From CALMBW01 sp963779645 (lineage in GTDB: Bacteria > Actinomycetota > CADDZG01 > WHSQ01): DNA of 64,000 nucleotides. The position numbers and the translations under genes are program-made. The notes below the pieces were generated by a model, which made no database searches, was not told the DNA's origin, and saw only the letters and a list, made by a program, of their open reading frames with translations. The stretch spans positions 310,001 to 374,000 of the forward strand of contig CAVZYX010000005.1 of assembly GCA_963779645.1 (NCBI GenBank). Direction: 5' to 3'. This document shows positions 29,267 to 37,171 of the stretch, piece by piece (position 1 is the first letter of the stretch; the number at the start of each line of letters is the position of its first letter).

Positions 29267-29545
29267 GAGTCCACTCCGAAGAGGGCAAGGATCGCCTTGG
29301 TGAAGCCGTAGTCCATGCCGAAGATCAATGCCGCGATGACGATCGAAGCTGACCAACACGACCATGGTGTAGCCAAAGACTTCTTGGCGGGTGGCCCAGT
29401 TAACCTTGCGCAGCTCGGCAACAACTTCCTTCACGAACTGGCGCGGCTTGGTGCGCTCCTTATGAGGGGCGGCGGCTGCCTTTGGAGTAGGAGCTTTCCG
29501 CTGCTCCTCCTGCTTCTTCATCGCACGTTTCGTCTGTCGGTTCAC
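29263..29545 (-). CDS. secE: Preprotein translocase subunit SecE, frameshifted
   Basis: GTG 29545 after AAAGG. The first frame encodes the conserved amphipathic segment QFVKEVVAELRKVNWATRQEV and GYTMVVLV. The second frame encodes the rest of the membrane helix, IVIAALIFGMDYGFTKAILA then LFGVDS and TGA. Joining them needs removal of one base around 29341-29350 and gives a 93-residue SecE of normal form. SecE is essential, so a sequence error is more likely than a real break. Confidence 0.85.
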
Positions 29546-29661
29546 ACCAGACCTTTCGATCCAGATCGTCCATTTGGGGCGCCTAAGTTGGGACGCTCAC
29601 CCGGCTCTCCCGAGCGCGTTCGGTAAAGGTCTTTCGCCGCGGGGGGAGATGCCGAGCGCCA

Positions 29662-29690
29662 ACTTTAGCACGCTCGTGAAAAGGGAGTAA
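29662..29690 (-). promoter_or_regulatory. Candidate promoter of secE-nusG-rplKA
   Basis: Minus strand TTACTC (29690-29685), a 17-base spacer and TAAAGT (29667-29662). The match is moderate and rests mainly on position, about 115 bases before secE. No L33 gene or tRNA precedes secE in this gap. Confidence 0.35.
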
Positions 29691-29718
29691 GCGGGCAGGC
29701 GCCCAACCCGCGAGGTTG

Positions 29719-30315
29719 CTAGGGAGAGGCGACCGGCTCGGGTTCGGAAGTTGGGTCAGCAGGCGGCGATCCAGTGGGTGAGGGAACGCCCGTCTCATCC
29801 GGCCTCGGTTCATCACTCGAGGTTGGTGAGGGAGTCGGAGTCTCAGCGACTTCGGTTCCGTCGGCGACCTCCCCCGGGACCAACTCGTTATCGAGGATGT
29901 ACGCGACCCGATCGGTGAGGACTTTCACCTCAGCGAACAAGTCTCCGACAGATATCTGGTCAGTCGCCATCATGCCCCAGAAAGACCAGATTCCCCCGTA
30001 GGTCCGTGCCAGCAATTTGAGGCCCTTCGGGGTGAAAGCGATCGGTCCATCGCCTACCCCCACTGCGAGTTGATACGCAACGGTCACCGTTTCGAACATC
30101 TGGCCCATCGCGCTACGTGCGACCCGGACGAGGTCGAAGACATGGTCGAGCGAACCGCTCTCGGAGCCTTCGTCATGGACGGCTTGTGCCGGCTCTTGGG
30201 ACTGCGCAGCGGCCGGGCCGGGGGCCGCGAAGAGTACGAAGACTGCGATAACCGCCGCGCAGCTTCTGTGAAGGATCTTTCGAGGGCGCGCTCCGCTCGC
30301 CCGGCTTGGAATCAC
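29719..30315 (-). CDS. Secreted protein of unknown function
   Basis: 198 residues. An Arg-rich start, a hydrophobic helix (CAAVIAVFVLFAAPGPAAA) and a cleavage-like AQS form a signal peptide. The middle ~100 residues are mildly amphipathic. The last ~50 residues are Pro, Thr, Ser and Glu repeats (TPTPSPTSSDEPRP), like a wall-spanning linker. No domain recognised. It ends just upstream of the secE promoter region and is divergent from the LVIVD gene. Confidence 0.7.
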   Translation of the reverse strand: MIPSRASGARPRKILHRSCAAVIAVFVLFAAPGPAAAQSQEPAQAVHDEGSESGSLDHVFDLVRVARSAMGQMFETVTVAYQLAVGVGDGPIAFTPKGLKLLARTYGGIWSFWGMMATDQISVGDLFAEVKVLTDRVAYILDNELVPGEVADGTEVAETPTPSPTSSDEPRPDETGVPSPTGSPPADPTSEPEPVASP

Positions 30316-30476
30316 GTACGGATGAGGTTCCCAGACGTGGGCCGCCTAAACCACGATCCGCCGGGTCCGGGCCCTGCGGGGCACCCCTGGATCCCCCGTC
30401 ATGGGGGCAGGAGGCGCTCGGTCGGTAGCGAACCCCTATGGCGAGAAAACGACTCGATCTGGGGGTACCCGAAGAG

Positions 30477-31616
30477 ATGAAAAGGATCCTGACGACCGCT
30501 CTAGTTGCGATGCTCGCGGTCGGCATGCTTCCCGCTGCCGGCGCCCGGCAGAGCGATGGCCCGTCACCCGGCGGGATCTCCTCGGACAACGTCGAGTGGG
30601 TGGCGCACATCCCCTTCTCGGCCCCCAGCGGCTCGGGCGGAAGGCTCGTCGGACGCTATTTCTACGCGCTCGATTCCACGAAGCTCACGATCTACGACAC
30701 CAAAGACCCGTTGAACCCGACACCGGTCGGCTTTCTCCAAAACCCCCACGAGCCGATCTTCACCCGTGAGGATGTGGACACCAACGGCAAGATCCTCCTC
30801 ATGCCCAACCTTGCGTACGCCCCGGGTCCGCTAGACATCGTCGATGTCGAAGACAAGACGAACCCGCAGATCATCGCCAGTGTCCCCAACATGAGCAACC
30901 ACACGTTCTCGTGCATCCTCGACTGCCAGTGGGCCTACGGTTCGGAGGGCTTCATCATCGACCTGCGCGATCCGTCGAACCCCGTCGTTCAGGACAGCAA
31001 GTGGGGCGACGACACACCGGGGGGCAACAACGCTCACGATGTCACTGAGGTTGCGCCGGGCATCGTCCTGACCGCTACCTCACAGATCATGCTTCTCGAC
31101 GCCCGGAAAGATCCAGCGCACCCGAAGCTTCTCGCCATCGGCACCACGCCGGACATGCGCTTCCAGCACACCGCCGTCTGGCCGCGTGGCGGTAAGGATC
31201 GGTGGATCCTCATGGCCGGAGAAACGAACTTCAAGCCTCGCTGCTCGGACACCGGTGGTGCATTCGAGACCTTCGATTCGAAGGGCTGGAAAAAGACCCA
31301 CACCTTCACGATGGTGGACGAGTACCGGGTTGCCAACGGCACCTACGCCGACGGAAGCCCTGCTCTAAACGGCGTCGGTTGTTCGTCGCACTGGCACGAG
31401 GCTCGACCGAACTTCAACAACGGGGGCATCGTCGCCACTGCGTTCTTCGAGCACGGCACCCGCTTCCTCAACATCGGCAAAGACGGGATGATCGAAGAGG
31501 TCGGCTACTTCATGCCTCACGCCGGTTCGACCGGAGCGGTCTACTGGAGGACGAAGGACATCCTCTATGCCACCGACTACACCCGGGGCATCGACATCCT
31601 GCGCTTCAACGACTAG
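30477..31616 (+). CDS. Secreted LVIVD-repeat beta-propeller protein
   Basis: 379 residues from ATG 30477. Signal peptide MKRILTTALVAMLAVGMLPA then AGARQ. Repeating strands such as LTIYDTKDPLNPTPVG, LDIVDVEDKTNPQIIAS and FIIDLRDPSNPVVQDS are LVIVD-type propeller blades. Conserved H and C residues occur late (GVGCSSHWHEARPNF). Extracellular; binding partner unknown. An in-frame ATG 39 bases upstream is less likely, since it would bury the signal peptide. Confidence 0.82.
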   Translation: MKRILTTALVAMLAVGMLPAAGARQSDGPSPGGISSDNVEWVAHIPFSAPSGSGGRLVGRYFYALDSTKLTIYDTKDPLNPTPVGFLQNPHEPIFTREDVDTNGKILLMPNLAYAPGPLDIVDVEDKTNPQIIASVPNMSNHTFSCILDCQWAYGSEGFIIDLRDPSNPVVQDSKWGDDTPGGNNAHDVTEVAPGIVLTATSQIMLLDARKDPAHPKLLAIGTTPDMRFQHTAVWPRGGKDRWILMAGETNFKPRCSDTGGAFETFDSKGWKKTHTFTMVDEYRVANGTYADGSPALNGVGCSSHWHEARPNFNNGGIVATAFFEHGTRFLNIGKDGMIEEVGYFMPHAGSTGAVYWRTKDILYATDYTRGIDILRFND

Positions 31617-31701
31617 ATCTTCGTTCTGTGGCACACGGCTGCGCCGGCTCACGACAGAGTCTCTGGCCGCCTGGTGCCACGGTTCGCTTCCCTCGGGTGA
31701 G

Positions 31702-31983
31702 TTAGGGCGGGGGCTCGATGCAGAAGTTGTCGGGCTCGATGCCATCCGAGCCCACCCATTGGCGTCCGTCGCGCTTGCAGTCCCACTCCGCCCACTTGCT
31801 CATGATGTAGACGGTCGTCAGGCACACGGCGATCGTGGCGATCACGAATGCAAGCGGCCACGTGATACGGGGGCCGGGCCTGCTTTCGAGTAGCTCGCCT
31901 TCGTCCAAAGGCTCTCGGTCGCCGAGCTTGGCTCGGAGCGACCGAAGGACCCCTCCCGGTGCGTCGGGCGTCTCGTCGTTCAT
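31702..31983 (-). CDS. Small single-pass membrane protein, unknown
   Basis: 93 residues from ATG 31983. Acidic N-terminus, one membrane helix (WPLAFVIATIAVCLTTVYIM) and a short outer tail with two cysteines (WDCKRDG and NFCIEPPP). The start is not backed by a strong ribosome site. It abuts the left end of the tRNA-Trp element. Confidence 0.6.
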   Translation of the reverse strand: MNDETPDAPGGVLRSLRAKLGDREPLDEGELLESRPGPRITWPLAFVIATIAVCLTTVYIMSKWAEWDCKRDGRQWVGSDGIEPDNFCIEPPP

Positions 31984-32002
31984 CAACACAGCCTAGTAGG
32001 TA

Positions 32003-32046
32003 GCAGGGCGGGAGGGACTCGAACCCCCGACCGCTGGTTTTGGAGA
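32003..32046 (-). repeat. Attachment repeat, left copy (tRNA-Trp 3' fragment)
   Basis: Identical over 44 bases to 34847-34890, starting gcagggcgggagggactcga and ending ttttggaga. It carries the T-arm, variable loop and anticodon-stem side of the tRNA but no D-arm or 5' acceptor strand, so it cannot fold into a tRNA. Confidence 0.9.
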
Positions 32047-32159
32047 TTCCTTCTAACTGTCTGACCCATCCTCTGCGGTCCTGCCGCGTCCAACCTCAGG
32101 GCGGTTTTCAACCCATCGCAGTCCATCGCGTTCACTCATGTCTGGGGATTCCAGTGGTG

Positions 32160-32181
32160 TCCGTTAGCAATCCGTTAGCAA
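32160..32181 (+). repeat. Paired gttagcaa boxes, left end
   Basis: Two gttagcaa boxes about ten bases apart, just inside the left attachment repeat and just upstream of the recombinase-like ORF. A similar pair lies near the right end at 34804-34821 in the same orientation. They may be recombinase arm sites. Confidence 0.4.
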
Positions 32182-32191
32182 GGGGGATGCG

Positions 32192-32647
32192 ATGAAAGCC
32201 GTTGCTTATCTGCGCGTTTCAACCGATCGCCAAGCCGATGAGGGGTTGGGGCTCGAGATCCAACGCCTCATCTACACGGAACAGAACTACCTTTGGACGC
32301 TCCTCTACAGCCACCTTCGAAAAGGTCAGATACAACCTCAGCATCTGCGGAGAATGCGCGCCGCCGATCTCGAGTACATCGCGGCTGCGACCACCCACGT
32401 CCACGACAAACTCGATGAAGGAGAAAAGGCAAAGTTGCACGGAAACATAGCGCGAGCAACTCGCGAGTTGCAGCGCAGATACACAGTTCTCACGGGACTC
32501 GTCATTCCAATTTCTGCTTCAATCCTTGGGGCGTTTGCTGCGCAGCGTGCCCGCCAAGGTCGTGTGACGACCCCTCGTTGTGGGTACGCACATGCCAAAT
32601 GTGTGGGCCGAATGTGTGGGTCGATATGCATCGAACCGTTGACTTAA
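32192..32647 (+). CDS. Serine-recombinase N-terminal fragment fused to a helical membrane protein
   Basis: 151 residues. Residues 1-24 are an unmistakable serine-recombinase start: AVAYLRVSTDRQADEGLGLE with the catalytic Ser in RVS. After that the recombinase pattern stops. Residues 25-100 are charged helices (DLEYIAAATTHVHDKLDEG), followed by a hydrophobic helix (VLTGLVIPISASILGAFAA) and a Cys-containing tail. AGGGGG precedes the ATG. Either a deletion joined two genes, or a real fusion exists; recombinase activity is impossible. Confidence 0.6.
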   Translation: MKAVAYLRVSTDRQADEGLGLEIQRLIYTEQNYLWTLLYSHLRKGQIQPQHLRRMRAADLEYIAAATTHVHDKLDEGEKAKLHGNIARATRELQRRYTVLTGLVIPISASILGAFAAQRARQGRVTTPRCGYAHAKCVGRMCGSICIEPLT

Positions 32648-32672
32648 GACGACGAATCGGCGGCCTGGCGTT

Positions 32673-33011
32673 CTAGTTAGAACTGTCCAACTTCTCCTCC
32701 TCGAGAACGGTCAGCGCTAGCGCGAAGAAATCTGGATACCGGTCCTTTTCAACCTCTTCCCATTGCCACAGCGTCGCTGCTTCCGTTCGCGGCTCGCTCG
32801 AACCCTCGAGCGTGAAGTAGAAGAAGCGTCCATCCCGGGTCGCTCCGAGGCCGAACTCCACCCCCGGATCATCAAAGAAAATCGCGCCGATCGCTGTATC
32901 GGAGGGCGAGATGCCCTCCGATACAAGCCGATCGCGAAGTTGAAGCCAAGCCGGAAGCACACCCGATCGCATATCGCGGGTTAGCTGCCTAGCTTCGTCA
33001 ATCAACTCCAC
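32673..33011 (-). CDS. Small acidic protein, candidate immunity protein
   Basis: 112 residues, no signal peptide, acidic and rich in aromatics (GRFFYFTLEGSS, TLWQWEEVEKDRYPDFFALA). Family not recognised. It starts 28 bases behind the FN3 gene on the same strand, the usual spot for an immunity gene of a polymorphic toxin, and its size and charge fit. The role is inference from context only. Confidence 0.55.
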   Translation of the reverse strand: MELIDEARQLTRDMRSGVLPAWLQLRDRLVSEGISPSDTAIGAIFFDDPGVEFGLGATRDGRFFYFTLEGSSEPRTEAATLWQWEEVEKDRYPDFFALALTVLEEEKLDSSN

Positions 33012-33039
33012 CGATAGCCTCTCTGTCGCTGAACTTCAG

Positions 33040-34554
33040 TCAGTCATCAGGTGTCCCAGGGTAGGCCGTGACCAGTTCGCCACTGACCCGCAATGTAATG
33101 ACAGTGTATTGATCTGTCACGATGTCCGATCCCCGCAAGATTCCCACAGGTGAATGAAATGTCACGACTCGCTGGCACTTCGGTGATTCTGGCGCGCTCG
33201 GCTCAGCCATCACCCTTAGTGAATCGTGAAACGCCAACCATCTCCAATCAACGTGTTCGTAGAATTCACTTGAGCCCCTTTGGACTCCCCAACCATGCCA
33301 GATATCGACGTGCGCCTCATTGCTTGCATGGGGATTCACTTCTTGGTTGCACCCGTTGTCTTCCCAGTTTTCCGGGGGGGTCCATGGCGCCGGCGGATCT
33401 TCTTCCTCCTCCACGGTGGGGACGAGTTGAAGGGCGACATACTCATCTTGCAACATGTCCAACGCAACTGAGCCTGCCGCCGCTGCTGCAACGGCAAGAA
33501 GCACGTTGCGTAATGTGCCGCTTGCTATGACCTGCGCTTCGCAGGCTTCCCACACATCAGGCGCACTATTCTCATTCATGCTGGGCAAGCCACTCAAAGC
33601 AAGAACAGCGCAGAAATTAGATGGGTCCAGTGCGAAAGCTGCTGCTAAAGCGATCTCGAATGGGATGAGATCTTGACCGTTGGCCATGCTCTCACTCGCA
33701 AAGGTCACTGCTTCGTTAGACCATCCTGACCCGTGCCCATAGGCTCCCACAGCTCGCACCCGGTACCGATAAAGGGTGTTAGTTGTCACTGAATTAGTCA
33801 GCGACGTGACGTTTGAACCCACCGTGGCGACGGTACTGAAGCTCCCCTCGTCTCCCTCAGCACGTTGGATCTCGAAACTTGATTCGTTCGTTGATCCATC
33901 TGTCCACGAAAGCGCAATCGAGGATGAGCTCGCGACCGCAGCTAAGGCAGTGGGAGATGCTGGCGTATCAAACAGTGCCGTCGTTTTGGCCGTTCCAACG
34001 ATCTTGCCAGTCCATTCGCCTCTAAATCTGAACTCGAAGTGTGGCCCCGGAAGGCCGGTCCTGGAGACATGATGCTGAAGATGTTGCGGCGGATAGCACG
34101 AGCTGTGGCAATAGGTCCCAATGGTTTGGATCCATCCAGACCCGTTGGGGTCACCGTTCGCGTCGAGGCTCCGCACTTCCCAGTTAAAAGGTTCTTCGAG
34201 ATCTCCATACATCGCTGCTGTGAAATCAAGATCACCCTGAACCGTCCACAGGTTGGGATTGAAGTTGGTGTTTTCAATCACTCGTAGGTTGGGGTTTTTC
34301 ACGCTCGCGGCAGACTGGCTGACCCCACCACCCGCTGAGATTACATACGGTGCCTCCCCCAGTTCCGAAGACAGGATTTGGACTTCCGCTATGCGCCAAT
34401 GCCGGTGAAACCGGCAGAAGAAAAGCGCTGATAGTTGTTGCTAACGCAAGTGCGCCAAGTCGTTTCAGTCGCGATCCGAGAGAGCCGCTTCCTCTCCCTT
34501 TTTCTTGCTCGCGCGTACCTTTTGGAGCGCGCTTAAGTAAACCTCAGTAGACAT
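33040..34554 (-). CDS. Secreted FN3 protein with toxin-like C-terminus, frameshifted N-terminus
   Basis: The uninterrupted part (from 34302) encodes 420 residues: a beta-rich start, an FN3 domain (about residues 113-205, PTALAAVASSSSIALSWTDG, YRYRVRAVGA), a helical region with a hydrophobic stretch (NVLLAVAAAAAGSVAL), a Pro-rich linker, and a C-terminal ~95-residue module with HVDIWHGWG and RVVTFHSPVGI. Upstream, AGGAGG and ATG 34554 start a basic segment. A clear signal peptide (LGALALATTISAFLLPVSPA) lies in another frame. Two compensating indels, likely at an A5 run near 34490 and a G5 run near 34358, would give one 504-residue secreted protein. Confidence 0.6.
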
Positions 34555-34572
34555 GTGCCCCTCCTAGCTCCT

Positions 34573-34593
34573 CGTGAGCGGCGTTCGCTCACG
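34573..34593. other. Hairpin upstream of the FN3 gene
   Basis: CGTGAGCG/CGCTCACG, a perfect 8-bp stem with a 5-base loop, 18 bases upstream of the FN3 ATG. It may affect translation. The rest of 34594-34803 shows no gene. Confidence 0.4.
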
Positions 34594-34803
34594 TCCCGGC
34601 CACAAGGTCACACAGCGGGGAGCGCACCCACAATAAGTACTTTGTCCTACTCACTTCATGTGGTTGCTCCAGTTCCCAAATTCTGCGGGCAGGAAAGCGT
34701 CAGGTAATCGGCAATAGATGTCGGGGGCGTGCATCTCGTCTCGGGCGACGAAAACTCGGAAGTAGCCCGCCGCGGCCGATCGAGGGACTCCTAGGCGGGG
34801 GGC

Positions 34804-34821
34804 GTTAGCAAATGGTTAGCA
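34804..34821 (+). repeat. Paired gttagcaa boxes, right end
   Basis: gttagcaaatggttagcaaa, the counterpart of the pair at 32160-32181, about 25 bases inside the right attachment repeat. Confidence 0.4.
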
Positions 34822-34846
34822 AATCGCACCGGGACGAGCTGAAACC

Positions 34847-34890
34847 GCAGGGCGGGAGGGACTCGAACCCCCGACCGCTGGTTTTGGAGA
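34847..34890 (-). repeat. Attachment repeat, right copy (within tRNA-Trp)
   Basis: Same 44 bases as 32003-32046. It is the 3' half of the intact tRNA, so integration restored a full tRNA gene at this end. Confidence 0.9.
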
Positions 34891-34920
34891 CCAGTGCTCT
34901 ACCAACTGAGCTACCGCCCT
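34848..34920 (-). tRNA. trnW: tRNA-Trp (anticodon CCA)
   Basis: 73 nt. Acceptor AGGGCGG/CCGCCCT, D-arm GCTCAGTTGGTAGAGC, anticodon stem CTGGT/ACCAG around CTCCAAA (anticodon CCA), T-loop GGTTCGAGTCC. No encoded CCA end. It is the integration target of the adjacent element. Confidence 0.95.
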
Positions 34921-34963
34921 AGCAGCTTGTCAGTCTATCTATCCGTTGCGTGGATCGGCCGAA

Positions 34964-35323
34964 CTAGGCCGTGGCGACGCGGCGGCGGGTACGCCAGGCG
35001 GCGGCACCGGCGGCCCCAACGATCGCGACCGCTACGCCGGCGTAGGTGCGCTTATTGCGCGCCACATGCGTACGGACCGCTTCGAGTCGATTCGCTTCGT
35101 TGGGGATGGCGATCAGAGCGGCCAGCAATCCACGAGGTGGCTCGACGTGAGTGGTTCGCAGGGAAGCTAGAGCCTGGCTGAGTGCTCCATAGCGATCAAG
35201 CTCGCCCTGGCATCCGGAGCAGCGCGCGAGATGGCGCCTCACCATCAGCGAATCTTCGCCTTTGGCGTAGCTGGGAAGCATCTCTCTGATCTCTTCGCAT
35301 CTCATCGTCGCTACCTCGGTCAT
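34964..35323 (-). CDS. Zinc-finger anti-sigma factor
   Basis: 119 residues from ATG 35323, which overlaps the sigma stop as ATGA. A C9-H31-C35-C38 zinc motif (RRHLARCSGCQG) marks the zf-HC2 anti-sigma domain. A membrane helix (TYAGVAVAIVGAAGAAAW) near the C-terminus and a basic end place it in the membrane with the zinc domain inside. It most likely holds the neighbouring ECF sigma inactive. The signal sensed is unknown. Confidence 0.88.
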   Translation of the reverse strand: MTEVATMRCEEIREMLPSYAKGEDSLMVRRHLARCSGCQGELDRYGALSQALASLRTTHVEPPRGLLAALIAIPNEANRLEAVRTHVARNKRTYAGVAVAIVGAAGAAAWRTRRRVATA

Positions 35324-35913
35324 TCGTCCACTCCTAGAAACACGATCTCCTTCAGCTTCTTCCGAGCCCGGTGGATGCGTACCTTCGCTGCCGTCTCGGA
35401 ACACTTCATCTGTGCTGCGATCTCTTCGATCGAAAGTCCGTAAACATCCTTCAACACGATGGCCATCCGGTAATGCTCGGGCAGTTCCTCCATCGCTTTC
35501 TGCACGACTTCAAGATCGAGCCTTGCTCCGGCGGTCGTCTCGGTCGAAGTGCTCGATGGCACCCGAGCGAGTGCGTCCTCGTCGGTCCAAGCCTCGTGAC
35601 TCTGCCTACGCTTCCTGCCTCGATGCTTCGAGATGGCGGTGTTGGTCGCCACCCTGTAAAGCCACGTGCTGAAAAGCGAGTCGCCTCGGAATCCTTTCAA
35701 CCCCCGCCACGCCTTGAGGTAAGCATCTTGCGTAGCCTCAGCGGCATCGTTGGGATCACCCAGGATCCTGAAGCACAACGTGTAAACGTCTCGGTAAGTC
35801 GCCTCGACGAGTTCCTTCCAGGCACCCTCATCGCCGTTGCGACAGCGTTCGAGGGTCTCGGGAGGGACCACGTCCTCCGAGGCTTCTAGCGAGTTCTTCT
35901 TAGGACGCCACAC
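35320..35913 (-). CDS. ECF-type RNA polymerase sigma factor
   Basis: 197 residues from GTG 35913. Region 2 is RDVYTLCFRILGDPNDAAEATQDAYLKAWRGL...FSTWLYRVATNTA. Region 4 is LPEHYRMAIVLKDVYGLSIEEIAAQM plus the helix-turn-helix AAKVRIHRARKKL. Sigma regions 1 and 3 are absent, as in the ECF group. The start is uncertain: TTG 35952 is in frame but overlaps the upstream gene. Operon with the anti-sigma gene. Confidence 0.92.
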   Translation of the reverse strand: MWRPKKNSLEASEDVVPPETLERCRNGDEGAWKELVEATYRDVYTLCFRILGDPNDAAEATQDAYLKAWRGLKGFRGDSLFSTWLYRVATNTAISKHRGRKRRQSHEAWTDEDALARVPSSTSTETTAGARLDLEVVQKAMEELPEHYRMAIVLKDVYGLSIEEIAAQMKCSETAAKVRIHRARKKLKEIVFLGVDE

Positions 35914-35924
35914 GGCTTCCCAGG

Positions 35925-36638
35925 TTACAGACGGTTGGACCCGGTCGAGCAACTCCCCCAGCAGATGGGCTCATGGCCCGTGGCGACGACGAAATCCGCG
36001 CCTTTTTCGGAGTGGGCGATCCGCACGGCGATCTCCTCGCCTACCCGGGGGGTTCGTCCGAAACCGATGGTGGCGGATGACACGGGTTCCCCGGAACTCC
36101 TCCGCACCGTTTCGAGTGCCCAGGTGAGAGCCAGGCCGGGGGGTGCCACGGGGCCGCCCAGCCCGGCAGCGCGAGCGAGCTCGACGTTCCAGTAGGCAGG
36201 ATTGAGATCCCAAGTGGCGGCTGCGAATGCCATGGCTCGACCGGCGTCCATAACCGTCCGCTCGCCGAGGATGGCTCCGTTCATCGCAGGAGGTTCAGGG
36301 GTATCCCCCGCGAGCCGCAGCTTCGCCTCAACGGTTCTCCTGCCCTCACGGTGCACCTCGATCGTGGCCGTGCCATCGGCGTCCACTTCGATCGAGCAGT
36401 CGAGCTCGTCGTTGGGATGGAGAGGAGACACCCATCGAAGATCCAGAGAAACGAGTCGAAGATCGGCTCGGCGCGGAGCGAGCCGCGGGTCGATCAAGGC
36501 TCGAGTGATCCCCGGAACGATCGCGTAGGCGAACACCGCTCCGGCCGGAACGGTGGCCCCGTCGGGCATTCCCAGACAGGAGCGGAGCTCGCGCACCTTT
36601 TCGGTGCCGATCTCGTACGTCCAGGTTGGCCCGATCAT
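35925..36638 (-). CDS. MaoC-like double-hotdog protein
   Basis: 237 residues. The N-terminal hotdog (TWTYEIGTEKVRELRSCLG, PAGAVFAYAIVPGITRALID) matches the FAS1-like dehydratase half. The C-terminal half carries FAAATWDLNPAYWNVELARAAGLGGPVAPPGLA, the hydratase-2 pattern, but the usual His after D-x-N-P-x is Tyr. Enoyl/hydroxyacyl-thioester chemistry is expected, yet the active site looks altered, so a regulatory or structural partner role is possible. Ends 12 bases before the chosen sigma start. Confidence 0.75.
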   Translation of the reverse strand: MIGPTWTYEIGTEKVRELRSCLGMPDGATVPAGAVFAYAIVPGITRALIDPRLAPRRADLRLVSLDLRWVSPLHPNDELDCSIEVDADGTATIEVHREGRRTVEAKLRLAGDTPEPPAMNGAILGERTVMDAGRAMAFAAATWDLNPAYWNVELARAAGLGGPVAPPGLALTWALETVRRSSGEPVSSATIGFGRTPRVGEEIAVRIAHSEKGADFVVATGHEPICWGSCSTGSNRL

Positions 36639-36662
36639 CGGGCAAGGGTAAGGGGCGGTGAG

Positions 36663-37115
36663 CTAGAAGTCGCTGAAGATGGATTCGAGACGTGACAGGA
36701 GCTGGGCCTTATCGAGTTCTTCCTCGGTTCCGCCCCGCAGGTCTTGCTTCTGAGAATCGATCATGGTCTGGACCGTATTGAGCAACTCGTCGGCACCGAA
36801 CGGTTTCGTGACGTAACGATCTGCGCCGAGCTTGTAGCCCTTGACGATGTCGGCCTCTGAAGTCTTTGCGGAAAGGATGAGGATCTTGACTTCCTCTCGT
36901 ATCCCCCGGTTCTTCATCTCCCTCAGCACACCGTACCCATCGAGGCCGGGCATGATGATGTCGAGAACCAACAGATCTGGATGCTGAGTTCGCATCAACT
37001 CCATCGCCTTCAGGCCATTGTCTGCGACCTGCACGGTGTGACCACGTTCGACCAGGAGCGTGCTTAGTAAGTGCCGCATGTCGGCACTGTCATCCGCAAC
37101 GATTATCCGAGCCAT
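36663..37115 (-). CDS. Single-domain response regulator A
   Basis: 150 residues. A CheY-like receiver with the acid pair D8-D9, phospho-acceptor D52 (LLVLDIIMPGLDG), S82 and K104-P105. After residue ~122 there is no DNA-binding domain, only a charged helix ending KAQLLSRLESIFSDF. No histidine kinase is nearby, so its partner is elsewhere. It is a tandem paralogue of the next gene. Confidence 0.9.
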   Translation of the reverse strand: MARIIVADDSADMRHLLSTLLVERGHTVQVADNGLKAMELMRTQHPDLLVLDIIMPGLDGYGVLREMKNRGIREEVKILILSAKTSEADIVKGYKLGADRYVTKPFGADELLNTVQTMIDSQKQDLRGGTEEELDKAQLLSRLESIFSDF

Positions 37116-37171
37116 AGTTCACCCCGAAACGCTAGACGTTCCTCGTCTTGCGCAACTCACTCGATCGACAT

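Larger units (their letters stand above)
32003..34890. mobile_element. Small integrated element at tRNA-Trp
   Basis: Bounded by a perfect 44-bp direct repeat equal to the 3' part of tRNA-Trp from the anticodon loop onward. The intact tRNA is at the right end. Contents are a recombinase N-terminal fragment, a small acidic protein and a secreted FN3 protein. Codon use looks less GC-biased than in the flanks. No complete integrase remains, so it is probably no longer self-mobile. Confidence 0.8.

Noticed and set aside
28310..29545. True SecE-NusG fusion protein
   Set aside because: The proper SecE end and its stop are intact one frame over, and NusG has its own GTG at the overlap; a frameshift explains it better.
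29546..29718. tRNA-Trp or rpmG (L33) upstream of secE, as in many bacteria
   Set aside because: No cloverleaf and no L33 pattern on either strand; tRNA-Trp is at 34.9 kb instead.
32003..32046. Second tRNA-Trp gene
   Set aside because: Only the 3' part is present; there is no D-arm, 5' acceptor strand or full anticodon stem.
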